Source: Chloroflexota bacterium (GTDB lineage Bacteria; Chloroflexota; Dormibacteria; Aeolococcales; Aeolococcaceae). Taken from it: a stretch of DNA of 32,027 nucleotides. The position numbers and the translations under genes were made by a program. Under the pieces are notes generated by a model. It was not told where the DNA came from and searched no databases. It saw only the letters and a list, made by a program, of their open reading frames with translations. Below, piece after piece: positions 24,448-32,027 of this stretch; position 1 is the first letter of the stretch, and each line of letters opens with the position of its first letter. The DNA lies in contig VBGJ01000039.1 in NCBI GenBank assembly GCA_005880445.1, positions 1-32,027 on the forward strand, given 5' to 3'.

Positions 24448-26250
24448 GTGCCCCTCGATCTGATCCGCAACTTCAGCATCATCGCTCACATCGATCACGG
24501 CAAGTCCACGCTCGCCGACCGCTTGCTCGAAGCGACGGGAACCGTGGCTCAGCGAGACATGCAGGATCAGCTGCTCGACCAGCTCGACCTCGAGCGAGAA
24601 CGCGGCATCACCATCAAGGCACAGGCGGTGCGGCTCAGCTATCCGGCGCGCGACGGCCTCGTCTACGAGCTCAACCTCATCGACACGCCGGGACATGTCG
24701 ACTTCGCGTACGAGGTCTCACGGTCGCTGGCGGCATGCGAGGGCGCACTCCTCCTCGTCGACGCGTCCCAGGGCGTGGAGGCACAGACGCTCGCGAACGC
24801 CCATCAGGCGATCGAGAACGACCTCGAGGTCGTGCCGGTCATCAACAAGATCGATCTCCCGTCGGCAGACCCGGACCTGGTGCGACGCGAGATCACCGAG
24901 GTGGTGGGTCTCGATGCGAGCGATGCGCTGCTGACCAGCGCGCGTGAGGGGATCGGAATCACCGAGGTGCTCGAGGCTGTGGTGGCGCGTATTCCACCGC
25001 CGCGGGGACAGCCGGAGGCTCCCCTCAAGGCACTGGTCTTCGACGCGAAATACGACGCGTACCGCGGCGTCGTCGTGTACGTCCGCTTGTTCGATGGGAG
25101 CCTGCACGCCGGGACCCGCGTCCGCATGATGGCGACGCACAAGGAGTTCGTCGTCGACGAGGTCGGGGTCTTCAAGCCGGTGATGACGCCGGTGCATGAG
25201 CTCGCGTGTGGCGAGGTCGGCTACCTGATAGCGTCGATCAAGAACGTGCGCGACAGCAAGGTGGGGGACACGGTCACCAACGCGACGCATCCAACGTCCA
25301 CGCCGCTGCCCGGGTATCGCGCGGTGACGCCCATGGTGTTTGCCGGCATCTTTCCGGTGGACACCGCCGACGTCGAGGACCTCAAGGAAGCGCTCGCAAG
25401 GCTCAACCTCAACGATGCGTCACTCGTGTACGAGCCGGAATCGTCAGCGGCGCTCGGCTTCGGGTTCCGCTGCGGTTTCCTCGGGCTGCTGCACATGGAG
25501 ATCGTTCAGGAGCGGCTGGAGCGGGAATTCTCACTCAGCCTCCTCACCACGGCGCCCACTGTCGAGTATCGCGTGCGCTTGCGCAGCGGCGAAGTCATCA
25601 CCGTCGACAACCCGGAGCTGCTTCCCGACACTTCGCACATCGAGGCCATCGAGGAACCACGATGCGACGCCACCGTCCTCACGCCGAGCGCGTACGTCGG
25701 CGCCGTCATGGAGCTGTGCCAGGAGCGACGTGGGGCATTCGCCGGCATGGAATACCAGCCGGGCGATCGGGTGCAGCTCTCGTACGACCTCCCGCTGGGA
25801 GAGATCATTCACGACTTCTACGATCAGCTGAAGTCACGCAGCCGCGGTTACGCGTCGCTGGACTACGAGCTGTCGGGGTTTCGCGAGGCCGACCTCGTGA
25901 AGCTCGACCTCGTGGTCGGCGGCCAGCGGGTCGATGCGCTGAGCATGATCGTGCACCGCGATCGGGCCCGCGAACACGGCCGCAAGCTGACGGAACGGCT
26001 GCGCAAGCTGATTCCCCGTCAGCTGTTCGAGGTGCCCATACAGGCAGCCATCGGTGGCAAGATCATCGCCCGCGAGACGGTGTCAGCCATGCGGAAGGAC
26101 GTCCTCGCCAAGTGCTACGGCGGAGACGTGACGCGCAAACGCAAGCTGCTCGAGAAGCAACGAGAGGGTAAGAAGCGCATGAAGCGCGTGGGCAACATCG
26201 AGATTCCACAGGAGGCCTTCATGGCCGTTTTGCGGATGGACGAGGACTGA
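24448..26250 (+). CDS. lepA: Elongation factor 4 (LepA)
   Basis: EF4 is a ribosome-dependent translational GTPase related to EF-G that helps ribosomes assemble or recover under ionic stress. G1 is AHIDHGKS (13-20), the switch I region has [12 protein letters not shown]3 is DTPGHVDF and G4 is NKID. The family-specific C-terminal domain is present with [20 protein letters not shown] and the basic [20 protein letters not shown] (given in part). The 600-residue length is exact for LepA. It begins a plus-strand series with the membrane-protein gene and hemW; the lepA-hemW-hrcA order is common in Gram-positive-like bacteria. Confidence 0.97.
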   Translation: MPLDLIRNFSIIAHIDHGKSTLADRLLEATGTVAQRDMQDQLLDQLDLERERGITIKAQAVRLSYPARDGLVYELNLIDTPGHVDFAYEVSRSLAACEGALLLVDASQGVEAQTLANAHQAIENDLEVVPVINKIDLPSADPDLVRREITEVVGLDASDALLTSAREGIGITEVLEAVVARIPPPRGQPEAPLKALVFDAKYDAYRGVVVYVRLFDGSLHAGTRVRMMATHKEFVVDEVGVFKPVMTPVHELACGEVGYLIASIKNVRDSKVGDTVTNATHPTSTPLPGYRAVTPMVFAGIFPVDTADVEDLKEALARLNLNDASLVYEPESSAALGFGFRCGFLGLLHMEIVQERLEREFSLSLLTTAPTVEYRVRLRSGEVITVDNPELLPDTSHIEAIEEPRCDATVLTPSAYVGAVMELCQERRGAFAGMEYQPGDRVQLSYDLPLGEIIHDFYDQLKSRSRGYASLDYELSGFREADLVKLDLVVGGQRVDALSMIVHRDRAREHGRKLTERLRKLIPRQLFEVPIQAAIGGKIIARETVSAMRKDVLAKCYGGDVTRKRKLLEKQREGKKRMKRVGNIEIPQEAFMAVLRMDED

Positions 26251-26254
26251 GGCC

Positions 26255-26927
26255 ATGCCAAGGCCCCGCCCGCCACGAAAGCGACCCCGAAAGCGTCCCG
26301 ACGCGCAGCAGCGAGTTCTGCGCGCTGAGGCCGCTCTGAACAAGCAGACCGCGCAGAGCACGCAACAGAAACCGCAGCCACCGGGACCGCCGGACGCACC
26401 GCGCGGCGCCTCCGCGGCAGCTCCAGCGACCGGGGACGAATTGTGGTCGCGGCGATCGTATGCGGTCATGGTAGCGATCGTTGCGCTTCTTCAGATTCCG
26501 CTCGGAGCGATCTATTGGGCTGTTCAGCCGGCGAGTAGCCACGGCGTTGCACGTCGTCGTGGGTGTCGTTATCTACTTTCTCTGGTTGGTGCTTGCCGTC
26601 CCCGCCGGTGCGCTCATCTCGACGACACCCGCCCCACACACGTCGACGACCACTTCGTCGTCGGCGACCGCCACCGCATCGCCGTCACCCTCGAACGGAG
26701 TCGGCTCATCGACGTCTGCGTCGCCAAGTGCATCCGCGTCGGCGGGGCCCGCCACCGTCATCGACGCCACGGCGCAAAACTACGCACTGTTCGGCGTCGT
26801 GAACCTCGCAGCGTTCGCCCTGACTGTGTACGTCTACCCGCCGCTGTACAAACGCCTCCGTCTGAAACCCAGGCCCCGCGGGCCCACCCCGCCGCGAGGA
26901 AGTGTCCGAGGCCAGTCGAAGCGATGA
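26255..26927 (+). pseudogene. Small membrane protein gene interrupted by a frameshift
   Basis: From ATG 26255 the first frame encodes a basic N-terminus (MPRPRPPRKRPRKRP), a coil with KQTAQSTQQK, and a membrane helix (AVMVAIVALLQIPLGAIYWA). At about 26525 the sensible reading moves to another frame: SRRVATALHVVVGVVIYFLW (a second helix), a Ser/Thr-rich loop, then a third helix (YALFGVVNLAAFALTVYVYP) and a basic end, stopping at 26927. Neither frame alone is a complete protein, and together they give three helices. The shift equals two missing bases or one extra base. The hemW ATG overlaps the final stop as ATGA, which supports the second frame as the native end. I recognise no family. It may be a sequencing error. 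Confidence 0.65.
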
Positions 26928-28165
26928 CCGTGCACGCATCCTCTGCTCCGCCGATTGCCGCCGGCCTCCATCCCGGCGACCCCGCGCCGCGCTCGATTCT
27001 CGAGGAGGTGCGCTCCCTCTACGTGCACATCCCGTTCTGCGAGCGCAAATGTGAGTACTGCGACTTCATGTCGGTGGCGGGTACCGCGGGAGAGCATGAG
27101 TACGTGGCCGCGCTGCGCGACGAGATTCGCGTGCTGGGCCGGCAGCTCCCCGGGGTGCGGCTGGAGACGATCTTCGTCGGCGGCGGCACCCCATCGCTCA
27201 TCGATCCGGAGCTGCTTGCCTCGGTAGCCTCAGAGATCCGCTGCTCCTTCGACGTGGCGCCCGGTGCGGAGATCACCTTGGAGGCGAACCCGTCGAGCAC
27301 GACTCGCGAGCGGGCGCGCGCCTGGCTTGGCGCCGGCTTCAACCGCGTGAGCATCGGTGTCCAGAGCCTCGAGCCGGACATCCTCACGTTCCTCGGACGC
27401 GTGCACGATCCCGGGCGAGCCCTCGCGGCGGTCGAGGAGGTGCGCGCGGCCGGCTTCGAGTCGATCAACTGCGACCTCATCTATGCAGTGCCAGCTCTGG
27501 ACGACGTCCGGTGGCAGCGGACCGTGCAGCGCATCGCGGATGTCGCACCTGGACACGTCTCCTGCTACGAGCTCACCGTGGAGCCCGGAACCCCGCTGCA
27601 CACCGCGGTGCGACGCGGCCGTGTGACGACGTGCGATCCGGAGTTCGCGCTCGTGCAGCATCGCATCGCAATGGAAACGCTGGCAGCCGCAGGGTACGCA
27701 CAGTACGAGGTGAGCAACTTCGCGCGTCCTGGCCGGGAGTGCCGTCACAATCTCGCGTACTGGAGCAACGCGTACTACGTGGCCGCCGGCGTCGGCGCTC
27801 ACGGTCATATCCCGGCTGCAGCAGCGCCCGCACTCGGAATCGCCGCAGAGCCGGGTGCGGTGTCGACTCGTTACTGGCACGGCCGTGGCATCGCCGCGTT
27901 CGTCGCAGCAGTGCGTGATGGATTCGTGCCGATTCGTGGCAGCGAGCCGGTCGGCGCCGAGATGCGCGAGCGGGAACGCATCATGCTCGGGCTGCGTTTG
28001 CGAAGCGGTGTGAGCCTGGAGAGTGACGCGTCACTCCGTGAAGCCCGCGACCTGGCAGCGGCCGGGCTGCTCGTGCTCGACGGCCGGGTGACGCGCACGA
28101 CACGCGACGGTGAAGCGTTGCTCAATGCCGTCACGCTGCGGCTGACATCGGGCATGTTCTCCTGA
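26924..28165 (+). CDS. hemW: Radical SAM heme chaperone HemW (coproporphyrinogen oxidase-like)
   Basis: The radical SAM motif C39-x3-C43-x2-C46 is in HIPFCERKCEYCDF and should bind a 4Fe-4S cluster. Also seen are FVGGGTPSLI, EANPSS, RVSIGVQSLEPDILTFLGR and the HemW-type HNLAYW block (CRHNLAYWSNAYYVAAGVGA). HemW relatives were long annotated as HemN; most bind and deliver heme rather than oxidise coproporphyrinogen. The 413-residue length fits. ATG 26924 overlaps the preceding stop by 4 bp. The same frame is open upstream to 26255, which would create a false fusion with the membrane protein's first frame. Confidence 0.93.
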   Translation: MTVHASSAPPIAAGLHPGDPAPRSILEEVRSLYVHIPFCERKCEYCDFMSVAGTAGEHEYVAALRDEIRVLGRQLPGVRLETIFVGGGTPSLIDPELLASVASEIRCSFDVAPGAEITLEANPSSTTRERARAWLGAGFNRVSIGVQSLEPDILTFLGRVHDPGRALAAVEEVRAAGFESINCDLIYAVPALDDVRWQRTVQRIADVAPGHVSCYELTVEPGTPLHTAVRRGRVTTCDPEFALVQHRIAMETLAAAGYAQYEVSNFARPGRECRHNLAYWSNAYYVAAGVGAHGHIPAAAAPALGIAAEPGAVSTRYWHGRGIAAFVAAVRDGFVPIRGSEPVGAEMRERERIMLGLRLRSGVSLESDASLREARDLAAAGLLVLDGRVTRTTRDGEALLNAVTLRLTSGMFS

Positions 28166-28245
28166 CGCTGCGGCGACGCATGTAACGTGCGCGACCACAA
28201 CACCGGCGTGACCTCGACGACCGCGTGACGGTGTTCCGGAGGTGC

Positions 28246-28275
28246 TTGAAGAACGCCGTCCGTATGCGGCACGAT
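28246..28275 (+). promoter_or_regulatory. weak promoter candidate for the short ORF before hrcA
   Basis: TTGAAG (28246-28251) and CACGAT (28270-28275) are 18 nt apart. The second ends 6 nt before ATG 28282, the same layout as other leaderless starts in this window. The -10 lacks the leading T, so support is weak. Confidence 0.25.
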
Positions 28276-28281
28276 CATCCA

Positions 28282-28479
28282 ATGCGAGAGGCGATGCCCC
28301 GGGCGCCCGCCCCTGTGGTCGAGGCGCTCGTGCGTGCAGGTATCTCGCGGACGACGGCGCTCGCCATAGAGCGTCACAAGGCTCAGGAGATCCTGGACCT
28401 GCTCGACCCGGTGCGCGCGGGCGCAAGCGAGGCGCTCACCGCCGGCGTGGGCACCGCGCTCGGGCATGGTACGATTTAG
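28282..28479 (+). CDS. Short hypothetical ORF between hemW and hrcA
   Basis: The 65-residue ORF (ATG 28282) has an amphipathic, protein-like core (VEALVRAGISRTTALAIERH then KAQEILDLLDPVRAG) and ends inside the CIRCE element. In-frame ATGs at 28225, 28264 and 28294 are alternatives. It occupies the otherwise empty 371-bp gap after hemW. I recognise no family. The helix-turn-helix-like spacing could suggest a small DNA-binding protein, but this is not convincing. Confidence 0.35.
   Translation: MREAMPRAPAPVVEALVRAGISRTTALAIERHKAQEILDLLDPVRAGASEALTAGVGTALGHGTI
28470..28475 (+). promoter_or_regulatory. candidate -10 box of the hrcA operon
   Basis: TACGAT abuts the left arm of CIRCE, so transcription would start inside the operator and repressor binding would block it directly. 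No clear -35 is visible. Confidence 0.45.
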
Positions 28480-28502
28480 CACTCGCAACTGACGACTGCT
28501 AA
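28476..28502 (+). promoter_or_regulatory. CIRCE operator (HrcA binding site)
   Basis: The left arm TTAGCACTC (28476-28484), a 9-nt spacer and right arm GACTGCTAA (28494-28502) match the CIRCE consensus TTAGCACTC-N9-GAGTGCTAA with one mismatch in the right arm. The site lies 34 nt before the hrcA start and next to a TACGAT -10 box, so HrcA should repress its own operon until heat shock. Confidence 0.93.
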
Positions 28503-28536
28503 CGCGGCCCACGGTCGCGGGCATGAGCAAAAACCC

Positions 28537-29574
28537 GTGGACCATTCCGTACCGATCGACGTACGCAAGCAGCAGATCCTGAAAGCCGTTGTCGCGGACT
28601 ACACGCGCACCGGTGTCCCGGTGGGCTCCCAGGCGCTGGCGATGCACCTCGCCACGTGGTCGTCGGCCACCATCCGCAACGAGCTGGCCACGCTGAGCGA
28701 GATCGGGTACCTGATCCAGCCCCACACGTCGGCGGGGCGGGTGCCGTCGGATCTTGGCTACCGGTATTACGTGGACTTCCTGATGGAGGAGGAGGCGGTG
28801 CCGGCGGCGGTCCGCCGCCAGCTGGAGCCGTTCTTCGCGGCGCTCCCGGCGACGCTGGAGGGTGTCCTCGAGATCGCGGCGACCGCGCTCGCCGTCGTCA
28901 CCGACGCGGTCAGCCTGGTCACCGCGCCGGGCGCCCTCGGGGCGCGGGTGAAGCACCTCGACCTGGTGTCGCTCGAGCCGGTCCAGGCCCTGCTCGTCCT
29001 CGTGCTCGAGGGCAACGTCGTGCGCCAGCACACGATCGCACTGTCGGTGGCCACCGATCAAGCGTCGCTGAGCGCGCTCGCGCAGGCGCTGAACACCGAG
29101 CTCCCGGGCCTCGACGCTCGCGCGATCGACTCGATGGAGGCGCCGGCCGGCGTCCGGGGAGCGCTGCGCCGCGAGACGCTGGCGGCCATCGTGCGGTTCA
29201 TGCGCTCGGTCGACGCCCAGCAGGACACGCTCATCCTCCACGACGGCGTACGCAATCTGCTGCACCAGCCCGAGTTCGGTGATGTCGATTTGCTCCGGCA
29301 CGTCATCGAAGTCGTGGAGGAGCAGCGCATGCTCGCAGCGCTGATCGCGCAGGTGGACCGCGACTCCGGGGTGCAGATCATGATCGGGCGGGAGAACAAC
29401 CTGGCGGAGCTGAGCCGGTGCAGTCTGGTGCTGACCACCTATCGGGCCGGACCCGAGCGGCGGGGCACGATCGGCATCCTGGGCTCCACGCGGATGCCGT
29501 ACGGGCACGTGGCGCCCCGGGTCCGCGACGTGGCCGCGCGGGTCGGACATGCTCTCGAGCGTGTACTCAGCTGA
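28537..29574 (+). CDS. hrcA: Heat-inducible transcription repressor HrcA
   Basis: HrcA binds CIRCE and represses chaperone operons. The N-terminal winged helix is seen at residues about 8-75 (DVRKQQILKAVVADYTRTGV, PVGSQALA, WSSATIRNELATLSEIGYL, TSAGRVPSDLGYRYYVD). A dimerisation domain and a GAF-like region near the C-terminus (IMIGRENNLAELSRCSLVLT) follow. The 345-residue length is typical. GTG 28537 has no obvious Shine-Dalgarno. It lies downstream of its own operator, so it is autoregulated, and is followed by grpE after 20 bp. Confidence 0.96.
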   Translation: MDHSVPIDVRKQQILKAVVADYTRTGVPVGSQALAMHLATWSSATIRNELATLSEIGYLIQPHTSAGRVPSDLGYRYYVDFLMEEEAVPAAVRRQLEPFFAALPATLEGVLEIAATALAVVTDAVSLVTAPGALGARVKHLDLVSLEPVQALLVLVLEGNVVRQHTIALSVATDQASLSALAQALNTELPGLDARAIDSMEAPAGVRGALRRETLAAIVRFMRSVDAQQDTLILHDGVRNLLHQPEFGDVDLLRHVIEVVEEQRMLAALIAQVDRDSGVQIMIGRENNLAELSRCSLVLTTYRAGPERRGTIGILGSTRMPYGHVAPRVRDVAARVGHALERVLS

Positions 29575-29594
29575 CGGACGGGAATACTGACCCC

Positions 29595-30170
29595 ATGGCT
29601 GCGCCAAAACGTCCTCACGCCCCCGCGGACGCGTCCGCCCTTCGGCGTGGTGCGATCGAGCCTGGCGAAGTCCCGGCGACCCCGGCCGAGGCTGCCGCCC
29701 GCGATGAGGCCGCCCCGGTAGAGGCGGTGCTCGACGAGTGGGAGAGCCGGTATGTCCGCCTCGCCGCCGACTTCGAGAATTTCAAGCGTCGCAAGGCACA
29801 GGAGCTCGCCGACAGCGGCCGGTACCGGAACGAGGACGCGGCGCGCGCGCTGCTCCCCGTGCTCGACAACCTGCGGCGCGCCGTCGAGCACGCACCCGAA
29901 GCGGGCGCAGAAGAGTTCTTCGTCCATGGGCTGGAGCTCGTCGTGAGAGAGTTCGAGACGGCACTCGAGCGCCTGGGAGTGCAGCGCATCTCCGCGGTCG
30001 GAGAGCCGTTCGACCCGGCCGTGCACGAGGCGATCGGAGGCGAGGAGTCCGACGACGTCGAGCACGACACGGTGATGGCAGAGCTCGTCCCGGGCTACCG
30101 TCTCCACGACCGGCTCCTGCGGCCCGCCGTCGTTCGTGTGGCGCACCCGCGCCCCGCGCCGGCGGCCTGA
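29595..30170 (+). CDS. grpE: Nucleotide exchange factor GrpE
   Basis: GrpE releases ADP from DnaK. The Ala/Pro/Glu-rich N-terminus is disordered. The long dimerising helix starts near residue 48 ([20 protein letters not shown]), followed by [20 protein letters not shown]. The beta-domain has [20 protein letters not shown], with [24 protein letters not shown] close to the end (positions about 160-183). ATG 29595 is the only start next to the domain; the frame runs back into hrcA. The 191-residue length is normal. dnaJ starts 1 bp after its stop. Confidence 0.95.
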   Translation: MAAPKRPHAPADASALRRGAIEPGEVPATPAEAAARDEAAPVEAVLDEWESRYVRLAADFENFKRRKAQELADSGRYRNEDAARALLPVLDNLRRAVEHAPEAGAEEFFVHGLELVVREFETALERLGVQRISAVGEPFDPAVHEAIGGEESDDVEHDTVMAELVPGYRLHDRLLRPAVVRVAHPRPAPAA

Positions 30171-30171
30171 C

Positions 30172-31290
30172 ATGGCGACCGCGAAGCGCGACTACTACGA
30201 GGTCCTCGGAGTCGCTCGTAACGCCAACAGCGAGGAGCTGAAGACGGCGTACCGCAAGCTGGCCATGAAGTATCACCCGGACCGCAACGACGGGGACAAA
30301 GCAGCGGAGGAGCGGTTCAAGGAGATCGGCGAGGCGTACTCGGTGCTGAGCGATCCGGACAAGCGCCAGCGGTACGACGCGTTCGGGCACGCGGCGGGCG
30401 GCATGCCACCGGACTTCGGATCGTTCTCCTTCGATTCGGCCTTCGACCTCTTCGACATGTTCTTCGGCGGGGGCGCCGGCCGCCGGCGCGGTCGGAGCGG
30501 ACCGCAGCGTGGCGCAGATCTGCGCATGAACATCGAGATCACATTCGAGGAAGTGGTGTTCGGTGGCAAGCGGACCATCGAGGTACCGCGTGCCGGCCAG
30601 TGCGAGGAGTGCCATGGCAGCGGAGCTCGCGCCGGGACGGAAGCGAAACAGTGCCCGACATGCCAGGGCGCGGGACAGGTGCGCCGCACCATGCAATCGA
30701 TCTTCGGCCAGGTGACGACCGCCGCGGCCTGTCCGCAGTGCCGCGGTGAGGGCCGCGTCGTCGAGGATCCGTGCCCGCACTGCCGGGGCCAGGGCCGCGT
30801 CGAGGTGCGGCACACGGTCGAGGTGACCATTCCGCCGGGCGTCGACGAGGACGTGACGCTCCGTCTCAGCGGTGAGGGCGAGGTGGGGCCGCGCGGTGGC
30901 GCGGTCGGCGACCTGTACGTTGGGTTCCGCGTGCGGCCGCATCCGCAGCTGGTGCGGCACGGTCAGGACATCGTGTTCGAGCTGCCGATCTCCATTCCGC
31001 AGGCGGTGCTGGGCGACCACATCACCGTGCCCACCGTCAACGGGGAGCACGTGGTCGATGTCCCGGCCGGCGTGCAGCCGGGTAAGCAGATCAAGCTGCA
31101 CGGTATGGGCGTTCCGCACGTGCGGAGCGGGCGGCGAGGCGACCAGATCTGCATCGTCCGGGTCGTGGTGCCCGCGCATCTCTCGCACCAGGAGCGCGAG
31201 CTGTACGAGCAGCTCGGCGGCCGCGAAGGAAAGCCGGCCGAGGTCAAGAAGGGGTTCTTCGACTCATTGCGCGACGCTCTGCGCGGCTGA
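30172..31290 (+). CDS. dnaJ: Chaperone DnaJ (type I)
   Basis: DnaJ stimulates the ATPase of DnaK and hands it unfolded clients. The J domain is residues 6-70 with the essential HPD at 35-37. A short Gly/Phe region ([20 protein letters not shown]) follows, then four zinc-finger repeats ([32 protein letters not shown]) and the C-terminal substrate-binding domains. The 372-residue length is typical for the zinc-containing class. ATG 30172 lies directly after grpE, so the genes are cotranscribed. No dnaK lies between grpE and dnaJ or elsewhere in the window, so it must be encoded in another locus. Confidence 0.97.
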   Translation: MATAKRDYYEVLGVARNANSEELKTAYRKLAMKYHPDRNDGDKAAEERFKEIGEAYSVLSDPDKRQRYDAFGHAAGGMPPDFGSFSFDSAFDLFDMFFGGGAGRRRGRSGPQRGADLRMNIEITFEEVVFGGKRTIEVPRAGQCEECHGSGARAGTEAKQCPTCQGAGQVRRTMQSIFGQVTTAAACPQCRGEGRVVEDPCPHCRGQGRVEVRHTVEVTIPPGVDEDVTLRLSGEGEVGPRGGAVGDLYVGFRVRPHPQLVRHGQDIVFELPISIPQAVLGDHITVPTVNGEHVVDVPAGVQPGKQIKLHGMGVPHVRSGRRGDQICIVRVVVPAHLSHQERELYEQLGGREGKPAEVKKGFFDSLRDALRG

Positions 31291-31360
31291 GCGCGTCATC
31301 GCAACCGCGCACACGGGTTTAGCGCGCCGGTGCTGTGGGGTAAAAGGAAGTCAGGAACGG

Positions 31361-31379
31361 CCGCGGTTGCAGACCGCGG
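31361..31379 (+). promoter_or_regulatory. hairpin in the hsp20 leader
   Basis: CCGCGGT (31361-31367) and ACCGCGG (31373-31379) form a perfect 7-bp stem with a 5-nt loop, 14 nt upstream of the Shine-Dalgarno. It may be a stability or regulatory element of the heat-shock message, or an operator palindrome; it does not itself cover the ribosome-binding site. Confidence 0.5.
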
Positions 31380-31406
31380 AACTCAAGCACAAAAGAGGTG
31401 AAAGAT

Positions 31407-31892
31407 ATGGCGATCGTGCGGTGGAATCCGTGGAACGATCTGTTCGACCTGCACAGTCAGATGGACCAGCTGTTCTCGACCTTTCAGGGTGATGCGGCTC
31501 GGGCAACCAATGGCGGCTCCGAGTTCATCAATCTTCCGGTGGACATCCGTCAAACGGACAGCGAGTTCGTGATCGAGGCGTCGGTCCCTGGCTTCACGCC
31601 GGAGCAGGTCGAGGTGACCTTCGAGGACGGCACGCTGACCATCAAGGGCCAGCGCAGCTCGGAGACGGAGGAGAAGAAGGGCGAGTACGTGCGCCGCGAG
31701 CGCCGTCATGCATCGGTGTACCGCCAGGTCGGTCTTCCCGCCGAGGTGCGCGCCGACGCGATCAGCGCATCATTCGACAACGGAGTGCTGCGGATCACCG
31801 TCCCGCGTGCGCAGAAGGCGCAGCCGAAGCGCATCCCGGTGACGGCTGGATCGAACGGCACGCCACAGGTCATCGAACACCAAAAGAGCTGA
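31407..31892 (+). CDS. Small heat shock protein, Hsp20/alpha-crystallin family
   Basis: Hsp20 proteins form oligomers that hold unfolding proteins without ATP. The start MAIVRWNPWNDLFDLHSQMD is typical. The alpha-crystallin domain covers about residues 40-140 (NLPVDIRQTDSEFVIEASVP, ending FDNGVLRITVPRAQ), and the C-terminal anchor IPV occurs in KRIPV. The ATG at 31407 is fixed by AGAGGTG 6 nt upstream; the GTG in that sequence is the ribosome-binding site, not a start. The 161-residue length fits. The 116-bp gap to dnaJ has no second CIRCE, so it may be read through from hrcA or have its own promoter. Confidence 0.95.
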   Translation: MAIVRWNPWNDLFDLHSQMDQLFSTFQGDAARATNGGSEFINLPVDIRQTDSEFVIEASVPGFTPEQVEVTFEDGTLTIKGQRSSETEEKKGEYVRRERRHASVYRQVGLPAEVRADAISASFDNGVLRITVPRAQKAQPKRIPVTAGSNGTPQVIEHQKS

Positions 31893-31903
31893 CACCGCTG
31901 GGC

Positions 31904-32020
31904 GCGGGTCCTGCCTGAAGAACCGGGGAGTACACACCGGAGCGAGGGCGTCCCGCAGGCCCGAGTGGTCCCTCGGGCCGAGGGTCGAGCGGCGAGCGAC
32001 GGCGACTGCCGTCGCCGACC
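31904..32020 (+). repeat. cluster of hairpins after hsp20
   Basis: The region holds three nested or successive stems. GCGGG (31904-31908) pairs with CCCGC (31952-31956) around a CCGG/CCGG hairpin. GGCCCGAG/CTCGGGCC (31958-31979, 6-nt loop) is perfect over 8 bp. GCGACGGC/GCCGTCGC (31996-32015, 4-nt loop) is perfect over 8 bp and enclosed by GGTCG/CGACC (31983 and 32016). No U-tract follows, and the window ends 7 nt later. It may be a terminator region or the 5' part of a structured RNA. Confidence 0.5.
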
Positions 32021-32027
32021 GCGTACC

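Noticed and set aside
26255-28165. A single 636-residue fusion of a membrane protein with HemW
   Set aside because: The middle part of this frame (26530-26923) is not protein-like, while another frame there encodes two membrane helices and ends in an ATGA overlap with the HemW start.

Overview
The window is a 32-kb stretch of high-GC bacterial chromosome, densely packed with short or overlapping gene junctions. Most genes are core functions: recO, glycyl-tRNA synthetase, pyruvate phosphate dikinase, dnaG-rpoD, tRNA-Asn, lepA-hemW and hrcA-grpE-dnaJ-hsp20. The gene content, a CIRCE operator and heavy use of TANNNT -10 boxes just upstream of GTG/ATG starts suggest a Terrabacteria-type soil lineage. 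Actinobacteriota, Chloroflexota or Dormibacterota-like organisms fit. This placement is inference from gene content and style, not a phylogeny.

Layout. 1-3.2 kb: recO, glyS and a secreted SapM-like phosphatase. 3.2-5.7 kb (minus strand): a ThuA/Gfo-Idh-MocA fusion dehydrogenase and a second Gfo/Idh/MocA gene that carries an internal deletion plus frameshift. 5.8-10.3 kb: ppdK, a GNAT acetyltransferase, a small unknown ORF and an unusual HTH plus coiled-coil protein. 10.3-13.6 kb: dnaG, rpoD and tRNA-Asn. 13.7-16.4 kb: a DUF4234 membrane protein, an orphan ParA ATPase with a one-TM partner, a large nested inverted-repeat structure (possible structured RNA) and radC. 16.4-20 kb: glutaryl-CoA-type acyl-CoA dehydrogenase, then two divergent redox units (DUF4395 plus membrane thioredoxin; rubrerythrin-like plus DUF3501 plus lipoprotein). 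20-23.1 kb: two tandem chelatase-type AAA+ genes, the first (an AAA/VWA fusion) broken by a deletion that removes its sensor-1/arginine-finger segment. 23.1-28.2 kb: patatin phospholipase divergent from lepA, a frameshifted membrane-protein gene and hemW. 28.2-32 kb: a short ORF, CIRCE, then hrcA-grpE-dnaJ and hsp20, with no dnaK, ending in a run of hairpins.

Themes. The window joins replication and transcription initiation (dnaG, rpoD), translation (glyS, lepA, tRNA-Asn) and protein quality control (HrcA regulon), interspersed with accessory redox and metal-handling genes. Three separate genes are interrupted by frame changes. They may be genuine pseudogenes or consensus/assembly deletions, and reads are needed to decide. 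No transposase, integrase, phage gene or CRISPR array was seen. The best candidates for something undescribed are the three-way-junction-like structure at 15621-15763 and the widespread leaderless-start architecture.
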